From contig OW285191.1 in the NCBI GenBank assembly GCA_935421135.1, positions 19,732,700 through 19,796,699 on the forward strand: 64,000 nucleotides of DNA, in the 5' to 3' direction. How positions within the stretch are numbered: the stretch's first letter is position 1; each line of letters begins with the position of its first letter. The stretch comes from Bugulina stolonifera. Lineage: Eukaryota; Bryozoa; Gymnolaemata; Cheilostomatida; Bugulidae. Positions 13,301 to 28,300 of this stretch are shown here, in pieces. The notes under the pieces are model-generated. The model was not told the DNA's origin and did not search any database. It saw only the letters and a list, made by a program, of their open reading frames with translations. A program made the position numbers and the translations under genes.

Positions 13301-16300
13301 GACTCAAGAGACGTTACAGGTTTGTCGTACGTCACACCGCGAGGTCGCAACCCTTGAGTTAGTGACTTGAGCTCAGCCAGCTTCTCCCCACTATCAGCCA
13401 ACTCATCTGCACACTCCTGTGATAATCAATGAAATGCTATAATCTCATAACTACAAGTGCATGCAGTATGTCGTGCATGTAGTATGTCGTACTTGTAGTA
13501 TGCCGTACTTGTGCAGTATGTCGTACATGCAGTATGCCGTACATACAGTATGCCGTACGACATACTGTATGTACGTACATGCAGTATGTCGTACGACATA
13601 CTGTATGTCGTACATGCAGTATGTCGTACATACAGCATGTCGTACGTGCACATGATTATAAACAGGTATATACAAGTAAATAGACGCGACGTCATAATGA
13701 ATTCTACTAGGAGACACTCTGGTTGATACAGATTTCCAGCATTCACACCTAGACTGAGAAACTAAGATAGGTTGGTGAGATAGCTGGGGTGGGTAGTCAC
13801 ACCACACCAGACGTGTTGGTTACCTGAAGGTGAGTGATAGCAGCAGAGAGTTGTAGCTGGTTTGGCACTGAGCTATACTTTGTATACACATCTTCACAGT
13901 TTTTCACGCTAGTAGCGATATCAGCATAGAATATCTCACAGTCCTACAGTTAGAGTGAGATTTACCAGGTGCAGCTTAGAGAACTAAGGCTATATGATGT
14001 ACAACCAACATATTACACACGGTGAAGCGATCAATACAGAATTATTCGCACTGACAACAAATGACTATCGGTGGAAACAATTCCACACTTAGCGTGACGT
14101 CTGTGACGTAACGTCAAATATGTAGGCATATTCTAAGACTACATGTACGTATGTATTTATGTACGTATGTATTTATGTACGTATGTACATGTATATATAT
14201 ATATTTATGTACGTCTGTACATGTATATATATATTTATGTACGTATGTATGTACATGTATATATATATACATGTACGCATGTACATGTATATATATATGT
14301 GTGTACGTATGTACATGTATATATATATTTATGTACGTACGTATGTACATGTATATATATATTTATGTACGTACGTATGTACATGTATATATATATTTAT
14401 GTACGTATGTACATGTATATATATATTTATGTACGTACGTATGTACATGTATATATATATTTATGTACGTATGTATGTACATGTATATATATATACATGT
14501 ACGTATGTACATGTATATATTTATGTACGTACGTATGTACATGTATATATATATTTATGTACGTACGTATGTACATGTATATATATATTTATGTACATAC
14601 GTATGTACATGTATATATATATTTATGTATGTACGTATGTACATGTATATATATATTTATGTACGCATGTATGTACATGTATATATATATTTATGTACGT
14701 ATGTATGTACATGTATATATATATTTATGTACGTATGTACATGTATATATATATTTATGTACGTATGTACATGTATATATATATTTATGTACGTATGTAC
14801 ATGTATATATATATTTATGTACGTATGTATGTACATGTATATATATATTTATGTATGTATGTACATGTATATATATATTTATGTACGTATGTACATGTAT
14901 ATATATATTTATGTACGTACGTATGTACATGTATATATATATTTATGTACGCATGTACATGTATATATATATTTATGTACGTATGTACATGTATATATAT
15001 ATTTATGTACGTATGTATGTACCTACAGTGTATGGTTAACTAGGACTTAGATTTTAACAGCACTTTTAATCGACCTATAAATAGCACAGTGTTCCTATCT
15101 ATCATTAATTAAACATTTGTACATCAAAATGATGGCAAAAGATCCTACAGTATACACATCATTTGCAGACATGAATTACTTACCTTCAGTTTGTGTATAA
15201 TATCATCAAGAGTAGATAACTTCTGTTTAATCTCATTTTTGGCCATTTCTAGCTCAATGGTGGCATTGTTGATGTCATGCTGTACTACAGTCTGTCCTTG
15301 AAGACTAGTGTGTTGTAACACGCTCTGTGATAGAGCATTCACCTGAACCAGAGGCTCTCCTGCATCGAGCTCATCACTGATCGCCTAGAAGACAAAATAT
15401 AGACCAATCAAATTTTAGCTTACAAAAATAAGTAAAAATCAAACCTTGTGTTTATTATGACTGTAATGCTAATCATAGATTATGTAGTTCATATAGAGTA
15501 TACTACTACAGTACCTGTAGTTCATATAGAGTATACTACTACAGTACCTGTAGTTCATATAGAGTATACCAGTACAGTACCTGTAGTTCATATAGTAGAG
15601 TATACCACTACAGTACCTGTAGTTCATATAGAGTATACCAGTACAGTACCTGTAGTTCATATAGTAGAGTATACTACTACAGTACCTGTAGTTCATATAG
15701 AGTATACCAGTACAGTACCTGTAGTTCATATATAGAGTATACAACTACTACAGTACCCGGAGTTTGTTTCTGTGACTCTGGATATGGTTCAGGTTTCCCG
15801 AGGCATCGACTTTCAACTGACTCCGGTGTTTCTGCAGCCAGTGACTGGTCTCCTCCATACAGCCATCCAGTTCTTTGTGCTCAGCTACACACAGCTCACA
15901 GTACTCTACTCTCTCCTGCAGGTAAGAATAACGCTATATAACACATTACCTTCTGTCTACTAGTAGGACTATGGGGTATTCAAAAAACTGAAACAATAGG
16001 AGGGAAAGACTAGAAATTATACTGTAGGAAATCTATAGCTTAGTGTGAAAGTGTAATGGCGTCTCTTTTGTGAATTGACATCCGTAAAGAAAGGGAACAT
16101 GGAAATAGCTTATTGCACCAAATTAGAAATTAATGAAAACATTAGCTTTGAAACCAAAATATTAATGCAAAGCATCAAAAGCCTAGAACTCAGGCTCTGA
16201 CCTACCTTACAGGTTTGTAACACACTCTCATATTCAGCAACGAGGGCGGTACAGGAAGTAGAGGGCGCTGCTTGAAGGGCCCTGTCTCGGTCACAAAGGG

Positions 16301-19300
16301 AATCAACATGGCGTCGATGTGACTGAACATCGGCCAGTAGAGTCTGCACCGGACAAGGCAACAAACAACACAGAAATCATGTTAGAGTAAAATCATAGGC
16401 AGAGCGGTTGATGGACAGACAACACTTTAGTGAAGGTAACACAATATACGCTGATGGGAGAGCAAACGCTGTGTGCGGAGCCCTTTACTGGAGTGACTAA
16501 AGGGAGAGCACGCTACGGGTTGACATAAACTTTGAGAAGCATGGAGGCATCGTGTTGGAAAGTGTTTTAAAGGTAGGAGATTTAATTTGATAAAACTAAA
16601 GTGAAAATAAAGCAATTGAAGGTTAGGTGAAGGTAAAGTTGACCTAGGACTGCTAGTTTACACGTGGCATCAGCAAGGAAAGGGAATAAGCGATATTTAT
16701 TTCTGCCATATTGCTTTAAAAACCTCAACACTTGAGCAATATGAATGCTACCAAACCATATGATCACTTTTAGAATGTAGTGTCAGCACCCAGCACTATT
16801 ATAGACAGACCACTGACTCTACCCCAAACACTAGCCAATGAGAAGCAGAGCTAAGCAAGTGAACCAATCAACACATACCTGGCACTCATCCAACTGCTCC
16901 TGTTTCTCCAGAAGAGTTCCTTTAGCTGGAAGCTGAGACTGCATGTCTCTGGTGATTCCATCTAGCCAGAGCTTTAGTTGATCATATGCCTCATCATATG
17001 AGAACCTGGTGGAGGTGGTGAGCACATAATATAATATACTATCAAGTACACTACATACATCATGTACATGCATATGGTATGTTATGTTCTACAGTAAAAC
17101 AATCTGACTGTATATATAGGTGACACTCATGAATGTATACATACACGTATACCTAGCACACATGCTCACTGTACAACAGTAATGTATACATACACGTATA
17201 CCTAGCACACATGCTCACTGTACAACAGTAATGTATACATATATGTATACCTAGCACACATGCTCACTGTATAACAGTAATGTATACATACATGTATACC
17301 TAGCACACATGCTCACTATATAACAGTAATGTATACATACATGTATACCTAGCACACATGCTCACTGTACAACAGTAATGTATACATATATGTATACCTA
17401 GCACACATGCTCACTGTATAACAGTAATGTATACATACACGTATACCTAGCACACATGCTCACTGTACAACAGTAATGTATACATACATGTATACCCAGC
17501 ACACATGCTCACTGTACAACAGTAATGTATACATACACGTATACCTAGCACACATGCTCACTGTACAACAGTAATGTATACATACATGTATACCTAGCAC
17601 ACATGCTCACTGTATAACAGTAATGTATACATACATGTATACCTAGCACACATGCTCACTGTATAACAGTAATGTATACATACACGTATACCTAGCACAC
17701 ATGCTCACTGTACAACAGTAATGTATACATACATGTATACCTAGCACACATGCTCACTGTACAACAGTAATGTATACATACATGTATACCTAGCACACAT
17801 GCTCACTGTACAACAGTAATGTATACATACATGTATACCCAGCACACATGCTCACTGTACAACAGTAATGTATACATACATGTATACCTAGCACACATGC
17901 TCACTGTACAACAGTAATGTATACATACATGTATACCTAGCACACATGCTCACTGTACAACAGTAATGTATACATACATGTATACCCAGCACACATGCTC
18001 ACTGTACAACAGTAATGTATACATACATGTATACCTACCATACATGCTCACTGTATAACAGTAATGTATACATACATGTATACCTAGCACACGTGCTCAC
18101 TGTACAACAGTAATGTATACATACATGTATACCTAGCACACATGCTCACTGTACAACAGTAATGTATGCATACATGTATACCTAGCACACGTGCTCACTG
18201 TACAACAGTAATGTATACATACATGTATACCTAGCACACGTGCTCACTGTACAACAGTAATGTATACATACACGTATACCTAGCACACATGCTCACTGTA
18301 CAACAGTAATGTATACATACATGTATACCCAGCACACATGCTCACTGTACAACAGTAATGTATACATACATGTATACCTAGCACACATGCTCACTGTACA
18401 ACAGTAATGTATACATACATGTATACCCAGCACACGTGCTCACTGTACAACAGTAATGTATACATACATGTATACCCAGCACACATGCTCACTGTACAAC
18501 AGTAATGTATACATACATGTATACCTAGCGCACGTGCTCACTGTATAACAGTAATGTATACATACATGTATACCCAGCACACGTGCTCACTGTACAACAG
18601 TAATGTATACATACATGTATACCTAGCACACGTGCTCACTGTACAACAGTAATGTATACATACACGTATACCTAGCACACGTGCTCACTGTATAACAGTA
18701 ATGTATACATACACGTATACCCAGCACACATGCTCACTGTACAACAGTAATGTATACATACACGTATACCTAGCACACATGCTCACTGTACAACAGTAAT
18801 GTATACATACATGTATACCCAGCACACATGCTCACTGTACAACAGTAATGTATACATACATGTATACCTAGCACACATGCTCACTGTATAACAGTAATGT
18901 ATACATACATGTATACCTAGCACACGTGCTCACTGTACAACAGTAATGTATACATACATGTATACCCAGCACACGTGCTCACTGTATAACAGTAATGTAT
19001 ACATACATGTATACCTAGCACACGTGCTCACTGTACAACAGTAATGTATACATACATGTATACCTAGCACACATGCTCACTTCCTACCATCGAGATTTGA
19101 TTCTGTCCAATTCAGCAGCTTTACTTTTCTTCTCTTCGGTAACCGAGAGCAATCTGGACTTGATAGTGGAGACAGTTTTATCGACAACATCTTGACTGTC
19201 TGGACTAGCAGATTTCACCAGGTCAGATAACTCCAAAAGTTTCCGAAATTCTGAGTTGCCTTGATGCAAGTCTGTGTCCAATTGCTGAATAGAAATCATA

Positions 19301-22300
19301 ACTTCCCACTTAACACAAATAACATAATAATAATATTGCAGTGAGAGCACAGCTCTTAATGTTTATCCTCGTAACACTACAGAGAGAACATAACTCTTAA
19401 TACCGACTATAATAACATTACAGAGAGATGGTAACCTAACAGACACAATACTAACTATATAGTGAGACGAGCTACTACTAACTATATAGTGAGACGAGCT
19501 ACTACTAACTATATAGTGACACGAGCTACTACTAACTATATAGTGAGACGAGCTACTACTAACTATATAGTTAGACGAGCTACTACTAACTATATAGTGA
19601 GGCGAGCTACTACTAACTATATAGTGAGACGAGCTACTACTAACTATATAGTGAGACGAGCTACTACTAACTATATAGTGAGGCGAGCTACTACTAACTT
19701 AACCTAATAACTTACATCAGTCATATCAAGCTGAGTTAGCAGGGTGTCCTTATTATCCAGCCTCTTTCCCAGATGTGAGATCGTCTCTTCCGCAAGAGCT
19801 GTCTTCTGCAGCAGACTTTGCGACAGACCTTCAAAGTCATCCTGGTTCTTCATCGCAGCCTCATGTGAGCCGAGCGCACCCTACACATGTACAATACATC
19901 ACAACTAGTACACTATACACATGTACAATACATCACTACTAGTACACTATACACATGTACAATACATCACCACTAGTGTAATATACACATGTACAATACA
20001 TCACCACTAGTACACTATACACATGTACAATACATCACCACTAGTGTACTATACACATGTACAATACATCACTACTAGTACACTATACACATGTACAATA
20101 CATCACCACTAGTACACTATACACATGTACAATACATCACTACTAGTATACTATACACATGTACAATACATCACTACTAGTACACTATACACATGTACAA
20201 TACATCACTACTAGTACACTATACACATGTACAATACATCACTACTAGTACACTATACACATGTACAATACATCACTACTAGTGTAATATACACATGTAC
20301 AACACATCACTACTAGTGTACTATACAGCCTATACAGCGTTAGATATACTTTACCTGTATAGCCTGAGAGAGTGATGATATCTTAGATCTGTGTTTCGAG
20401 ACAGCCTCAACAGCCTGAGTTTGCTCATCCGGACAGTGAACTACCTGCGCTAGGTTGGACGTAGACTGATATTTCTCATCCAGCTTGTCCAGTTGCTCCT
20501 GTAGCTCCTACGAATCAAAAAACACTATACCACAATCCCCTAGTATTTCTATACCACAATCCCCTTCTATTGCTATACCACAATCCTCTGCTATTGCTAT
20601 ATCACAATCCTCTGCTATTGCTATACCACAACTCTCTGCTATTGCTATACCACAATCCTCTGCTATTGCTATACCACAGTCCTCTGCTATTGCTATACCA
20701 CAATTCTCTGCTATTGCTATACCACAATCCTCGGCTATTGCTATACCACAGTCCTCTGCTATTGCTATACCACAATCCTCTGCTATTGCTATACCACAAT
20801 CCTCTGCTATTGCTATACCTCAGTCCTCTGCTATTGCTATACCACAATCATCTAGCATTGCTGTACCACACTATTTACCTGTAGTTTGTTAGCCTGATGC
20901 TGTTTTGCTTGTCTAAAAAAAGGAATAGTTGAAAGGGTCTGCACCCCGTCCCCTATTGTCTTCAGTTCAGCAGCTAATGTGCTGCTAGACTCTGAGAAGT
21001 CATCCACCTCCTTCTGTAGTTGTTGGTGACGTTCTCTAAACACAGAGAGGACAGAATAATATATACATCTAATCTCACGCAGATTAACCACAATGAGAAT
21101 AAGCTTATAACAAGCATACAGTATCTTTCTACATGTAGTATTGCTCTCAACCAGACAGCGCTGTGGATCCTATTCAACCAGACCGCTCTGCTGATTACAC
21201 TTGCCTACAATATTCTACTGATTACACCTACCTAAAGTATTCTGTAGATTACACTTACCTAGATTGCTCCAGTTGCTGTCTAATGGTCTCCATCTTATCG
21301 CGAGCCTTGACTACCTCCGTTTCTGCCGCCGTATCGTCAGGAGAGAGACTCTTAAGCACGTTTGCCTTCATCTCCATCGTCTGAATGGCTGCAGCACTGT
21401 GCACCAGCTGAGCCTCCAAGTTACCAATCAGCTGTAGCCTTGCTCCCACCGAGTGCGTGTTAGTAGGCACAGTCTCACACTCATTCAATGACTGCTCATA
21501 TAGCCTCACATCTCTACAAACAATCCGATTAATGAATCTAGGAGTTACTGGAGAAGTTATGGGCAGACAACTCCTGAGGGCTGAGCACAGGCCAACAACT
21601 CGCAGCCCAATACTGTCATATTTATGGTATGGTTGTATAGTACATGTGGTATGACTGTATAGTACATGTGGTATGACTGTATAGTACATGTGGTATGACT
21701 GTATAGTACATGTGGTATGACTGTATAGTACATGTGGTATGACTGTATAGTACATGTGGTATGACTGTATAGTACATGTGGTATGACTGTATAGCACATG
21801 TGGTATGACTGTATAGTACATGTGGTATGACTGTATAGTACATGTGGTATGACTGTATAGTACATGTGGTATGACTGTATAGTACATGTGGTATGGTTGT
21901 ATAGTACATGTGGTATGACTGTATAGTACATGTGGTATGACTGTACAGTACATGTGGTATGGTTGTATAGTACATGTGGTATGACTGTATAGTACATGTG
22001 GTATGACTGTATAGTACATGTGGTATGACTGTATAGTACATGTGGTATGACTGTATAGTACATGTGGTATGGTGTTTTTTTAACTCACTTGAGGTACTGC
22101 TGATGAGCCTGAGTGAAGTTATTTTGAGCCATTTTATTCACCGCCGTCTGCTTGAGGGCCACAGCCTTGTGGAGACTCGCTTGAGCTTGACTCAATGCAT
22201 TCAGCTCTCTCTTAGCTTCGGCTGATTCGGGCAACTTATACTGTTGAGATAGAGAGTAGGTACATGTATATGTAATATGTATTACAATAAATGTTACGGA

Positions 22301-25300
22301 GATAGTAGGTGTATGTAATACCAGTTTAGTGATCCCAGAATCCTTTATTTGCTCTGTTTATATTAATCAAACCATAATTTTGATCACTTTCAGTTGTAGC
22401 ATCGATTTAGAAACACGGAGTAATCACCTTGGACTCGGCTTCACTAATATTTCCCTCCAACTCTACCACTCTTTCTTGGACGAGTGCCAACTTTGTAGCA
22501 GCATCCTCACAACTGTCATGCACCCTGAGTAGAGTAACATCGTCCTCTGCACTCGGCATCGTCTGCAGAGAGTCTTGTATCTCTGCAACTAATTGCTGGC
22601 TGGAGACAGCTTTGCTTACCACACCGTCTACCACATCTGTGATCAAATACAATCAAGACTAATATAATAGTCATTTGATCACATGACTCCATTCCATTGA
22701 AAGCCCAATAGAACAGTGAAAAATATATTTTAGGCAATACACAGATGCTTAAAGCCCAACGTTACAGTTGGAATGTTTCTAATGAGTTCACAAGCTCCAT
22801 ATACATACCATATACACGAAGTACTCACCATGTACTTGCTTCAGTTCCCGAGACAATTTCTCATTACGTTGCTCTGCGTCTAGCAGACGCCCCTCAAGTT
22901 CAGATATAGTCTCCTCGAGTTCAGGCAATTGCTCAGTTTGGTTTAGCTCTTGAAGTTGCTGGGTGTGGTTACGGAGCTTGTCCAGCATGTCTTTGTGGTC
23001 ATCTATCTTGGCCACATAGTTATCAGTCACTCTAACCGCTGTCATTAGACTACCTCCAACCACATCTGCATCTTGATGCTCCGCCTCCACAGCGCTCAGC
23101 CAATCAGTGAGAGATTTGCTCACAGACTCGGCCTCTTTCCACTTCTCCATTTCAGCCTCCGACTTTAGTTTGTTTTCCATCAATTTCTAGATTAATACAT
23201 GTAAATGTATGTAACATATTGACATGTATATTACGTACATCGAGTTCTTCCAGTCTAACTATGTTATCAATAACTAATCAACAACAAACACTCACCTGTT
23301 CATAGTCAGACCACTTCTCATTGAGATTAGCTGTCTGTAGTCTGAGGTGATCAGGCACAAAGTCAGGTAGAAATTGTCTGACCTCCGTCTCTACCTGCTG
23401 ACCTTTAGCTGTCACATACTCTACTTGCAGCTTCTGATTGGACAGAGCAGCTTCCAAGCCCTACAATTAGAGGTTAATGGCAGCATATACAGACTCCTCT
23501 CACTGCTATAAGCATTGAGAGTCCATTCCTAACACACGACTCTATGTATGATTATGGGTGGCACGTTCTGCTCTGTACAAGGAAACTAGCACCAATTCGA
23601 TCCAACCTATAGACTTACCTGTAGCTGTTCATGCCTTGCCTGAGCTTGGACTTTACTAGTAGCAGGCTTCTGATTGGCTAAGAGCTGGTGATTCCCATTT
23701 GCTATGCTGTCTAATTCTTCATAAGACTGTTCATACACAGACCAGAGGTCTACTAAGCGCTTGCATTGTTCCTCCTACAGCCAATTAAATAGCAGCAATG
23801 TGTGCAGACGTATCCAGAGTAGACGTTGTAAGGATAAGCAGAGAAACGAGCAAGTAGGGCTAACCCCAAATATATTTAGTAAGTGAACACTGGGACACCT
23901 GTTTAACTGCATGTAATGCAAGTACATGCCAGGTAGTGGTAATTGCAAGTAAGTACAAGTAAGTGGATGTAAGTACAAGTACATATAAGTACAAGTAAGT
24001 ACAAGTAAGTGCAAGTAAGTACATGTAGATGTACAAACCTGACTGCTGAGTGAACTGTCTAATGAGTCAACTTGTTGTAAAATCTCAGAAACGTCAGCAG
24101 AGACTCGACTAGCCCTGGCGGTGTCAACCTTGGAGAGATTGCTCAGACCTGACCTCATATCCTCTACTTCTCTTCCTTTAATACGTTTAACTTTCTTCCT
24201 TGACACCTGCAGCTCCGACTCAAGGTTCTTCAAGTCATCTATCATTCTCACTTTGTGAGCCGTCTGTTTCACAACAGCCTCTATCCCACTAATATTTTGT
24301 CTAGTTTCCAGAGCAGTACTACTAGCTGTTTGCTTGATCTCTTCCGCTTTCTGTGCAGCAGATCTCTTGGAGTCAAATTTATCATCAACCTCGGCCATCT
24401 TCGTGGATAGCTGCAACACACACAAACAGAGTGAGAGTCAGTCAGTCAAATACAAACACATTGTACATGTTATAATGTATAAATGTGGCACCAACTCGTT
24501 GTTATCACCAACAGTATGAGCAAGCAGCAAAGATCGTCAATATTGCAATTATTTTCCTCATTTGAAGTCAAACCCGACAGGAAGTGGTTGTCTCCATTGT
24601 TATTATTATCCTCTATCAGACACAATATGGTGATGACTCATCATTACTACTGAGTGGATTAGTCTGGGAACACACATCATGACAAACCTTCTTCGTATGA
24701 TCATAGAGTTCTATGGCAGGCCCTGATTGGCTGTCTGTATGAACTACGACCCCAAGGCCTGAAACACTATCGTCCAATAGCTGAGCAGAATTGAGGCAGT
24801 CATTGAGAGACGCAGTAACTTGAGCTTTCTCTGTCTGCAGACGGGATAGACTCTCATCATCCAGTTCTACCAGAGAAATCCTTGAGTTGAGTCTAAATAT
24901 AAATAGACCATTTCCCATTTTAAGCGGGGCATGCAACTAACATGTGAACACAGGCATTCGCTTCAATGTTACCACAAGAATCTTATTTTAGTTGGTTGAA
25001 TAATATTTCTGTCAGATGGAAACACTAAGAGTATACCTTTTGATATCAGATGGAAACATTAAGGGTACACCTTTTGATATCAGATGGCAACACTAAGAGT
25101 ATATCTTTTGATATCAGATGGAAACACTAAGAGTATACCTTTTGATATCAGATGGAAACACTAAGGGTATACCTTTTGATGTCAGATTGAAACACTAAGG
25201 GTATATATACCCTTTGATATCAGATGGAAACACTAAGAGTATACCTTTTGATACTAGATGGAAACACTAAGAGTGTACCTTTTGATATCAGATGGAAACA

Positions 25301-28300
25301 CTAGGAGTATACCTCTTGATATCAGATGGAAACACTAAGAGTATACCTTTTGATATCAGATGGAAACGCTAAGAGTATACCTTTTGATATCAGATGGAAA
25401 CACTAAGAGTATACCTTCTGATATCAGATGGAAACACTAAGAGTATACCTTTTGATATCAGATGGAAACACTAAGGGTATACCTTTTGATATCAGATGGA
25501 AACACTAAGAGTATACCTTTTGATATCAGATGGAAACACTAAGAGTATACATTTTGATATCAGATGGAAACGCTAAGAGTATACCTTTTGATATCAGATG
25601 GAAACACTAAGAGTATACCTTCTGATATCAGATGGAAACACTAAGAGTATACCTTTTGATATCAGATGGAAACACTAAGGGTATACCTTTTGATATCAGA
25701 TTGAAACACTAAGGGTATACCCTTTGATATCAGATGGAAACACTAAGAGTATACCTTTTGATACTAGATGGAAACACTAAGAGTGTACCTTTTGATATCA
25801 GATGGAAACACTAGGAGTATACCTCTTGATATCAGATGGAAACACTAAGAGTATACTTTTTGATATCAGATGGAAACGCTAAGAGTATACCTTTTGATAT
25901 CAGATGGAAACACTAAGAGTATACCTTCTGATATCAGATGGAAACACTAAGAGTATACCTTTTGATATCAGATTTAATCGAGTGATGTTTATCAAACATA
26001 TCGGATAGAGTATCCAAAGTGGCAATACGAGTCTCTAGAGCTCGTTGGGTATTTCCAAGCTGATTGGTTGTTGACTTGATGGATTTGTTACACTCTCTGA
26101 CGTCTGATGGAGGTAAGCTAGTCCAGGATTTGAGGAATGCCGTCAGTTTGTTTGCTGTAGACTGTGTATGGGCACACTCATTGGCGGTGTTCTAGTGATA
26201 GGATAGAAGAGAGGATTGGTTAATATACACATACATACTACTACAAACCTAACATACCAGTAAAACATGCCATTATACATTGCCATAGATCTATATGTCC
26301 TTTACCTTGAGCTCATTAGCTGCTGGCTTGGTACTAGCCCCAAACACCACATGGGTTGGTTCATTTGATTTCTCGATAACTTTGTCTAGGCCAGCATTGA
26401 CCTCAGACTCAAGGTCATGAAATTGCTGTAGTTTCACTCTGTTCTCAGCAACTAGATCCCGTGCCTCCTGTTTACAACAAATATTTTGAAGACTGATTAC
26501 ATTGCACTAACTCAGCGAGTCAGTCAGTCAGTGAGTCAATCAGTGAGTCAGTCAGTGAGTCAGTCAGTGAGTCAGTCAGTCAGTGAGTCAGTCAGTCAGT
26601 CAGTCATTCAGCCAATCATTCAGCCAGTCATTCAGCCAGTCAGTCAGTCAGTCAGCCACTCAGTCAGTCATCCAGTCACCCAGTCAACCTATCGTCTCAC
26701 TCCATTCAATATACTGACCTGCAAAGAGTTGCTAATCTTATCAACTTGCTCCTTACATCTGGCAGCAGAAGACTGCAGTGCGTCTGAACCCTCATCACTT
26801 GCGTATGGATTAGCTCTTTCTACCGCCTCCAACAGAGAGTTATAGTGACCCCTAGTCGTGGCAAGTTGTTCTTCTAGAGCCTATAACACACAATGCGAAT
26901 AGAACATTCTATAAGCAACGAATGTAATTCCATTTTAAATCAATCAGATTCTGTGATTTGACAACAAATACATGACCATGGTGGTGGTTAACAGCAGAGT
27001 AACACACACTCACTTGAACTTTACTAGCGTTGCGTGTCAGTTGGTCATCTGAAAGAGTTGACCTAACATCTGATTGGTCAATCTCACTCTTTAAACCAGC
27101 CAATGTTGAATTCAAGGCTTTCTGCTTATCCGTAACTAGAAAATAAAATATCAGATGCTGAGTGTTAAGACATGAATATTTGTAATAGCACCACCTCACC
27201 ACTCAACAACACATTAACATACAACCGAGTGGCTTGTCTCTCCTTTTAGAAAAACGATTCCATCTCGACTTCTAAATTCAAAGATAGACTGCTGAATTTC
27301 GGAATACACATATTAGTATACTTATGGGGTACTACATGTATGCTCAACCATGTGACTAGTATACTTGCTCGACATAACAGAGCTACTAAAGTTGGAGGAA
27401 ACCCTGCTATCAAATTACCTTTGACCCAGCAACTTTCTGCAGCATTGCGTAGGTTCCTACACTTCTGGCTGAGTTTAACGATGGTTTCCCACCTCTTCTC
27501 CAACTGAGAGGGGTGGAGCTCTAAGTCCGACTCATCCAGCGACTTGACAGCTTCACACGCTTGTACAAATACCTCATCTTGGGCATCACACTCACTCATA
27601 CAATTCTACATAAGAGATCAGTGTGGAAACATTTACTTCTAGCTTTACACATGAACAGAGATCAATGTGGAACCGTTACTATTACTGCAGGTGCTGGTGA
27701 CATTCCCTGGTGTCAAAATTCAATATATTCATTTACCAAGCTACACAAAGCGCACAAGTTTATGAAGAGCTTGGCCTAATTCTGTTGGCTATATTTTAAA
27801 GTTTTCCTCCCCATCCATACAGACTATTAGTAATGAATTTGCAAAAAGAAACTTCAGTAAAACAACAGATTAGTAGCCGAGTTCATTCCAACAATGTTTA
27901 TCAACAAGATGTGCTGCTCACATTGTAGCTTGTAGGTGGCGAGGAGCTACAGAGCTGCAAGTGAGTCACCATAGATAGATAGAGTAGTACAGCTCTGTGA
28001 GTGACAATCTGAACAGCACATCATGTAATCAATTGGCCGCCATGAACTAAGTTATGAGTAATGCTGTCCCATGTGCATAGCTAACACATAGCTAACAGAT
28101 GATAACAGACACCATACTCTTACTATCTATGCTCTCAGTCACTACTAGTAAGACTAAGTACTTGTTTACTCACCTCAAAGGCTTGGCTTAGCTCATTATA
28201 ATGTTCTAAGCTTGAGCATTTAAATGTAGCACCATTTAGAAAGGATTCAGCTTTGTCCATCCAGGACTGCAGTTTCTGCAATTATACAAAGAGTAAGGCA

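Noticed and set aside
14143..15050. Three overlapping frames of nearly 300 codons ([10 protein letters not shown] and similar)
   Set aside because: Translation of TATG/TACG/TATA low-complexity DNA; open in all three plus frames at once.
17125..19080. CRISPR-like array of regular repeats
   Set aside because: There are no unique spacers (the whole unit repeats), the context is an animal intron and there are no cas genes.
21255..22063. Frames rich in [15 protein letters not shown]
   Set aside because: They run through a 22-bp array. Only the exon 37 part (21259-21513) is real coding sequence.
23940..24030. GTAAGT-rich short repeat as donor copies next to exon 31
   Set aside because: The GTAAGT is on the plus strand, opposite to the gene, so it does not copy the exon 31 donor (GTTTGT).
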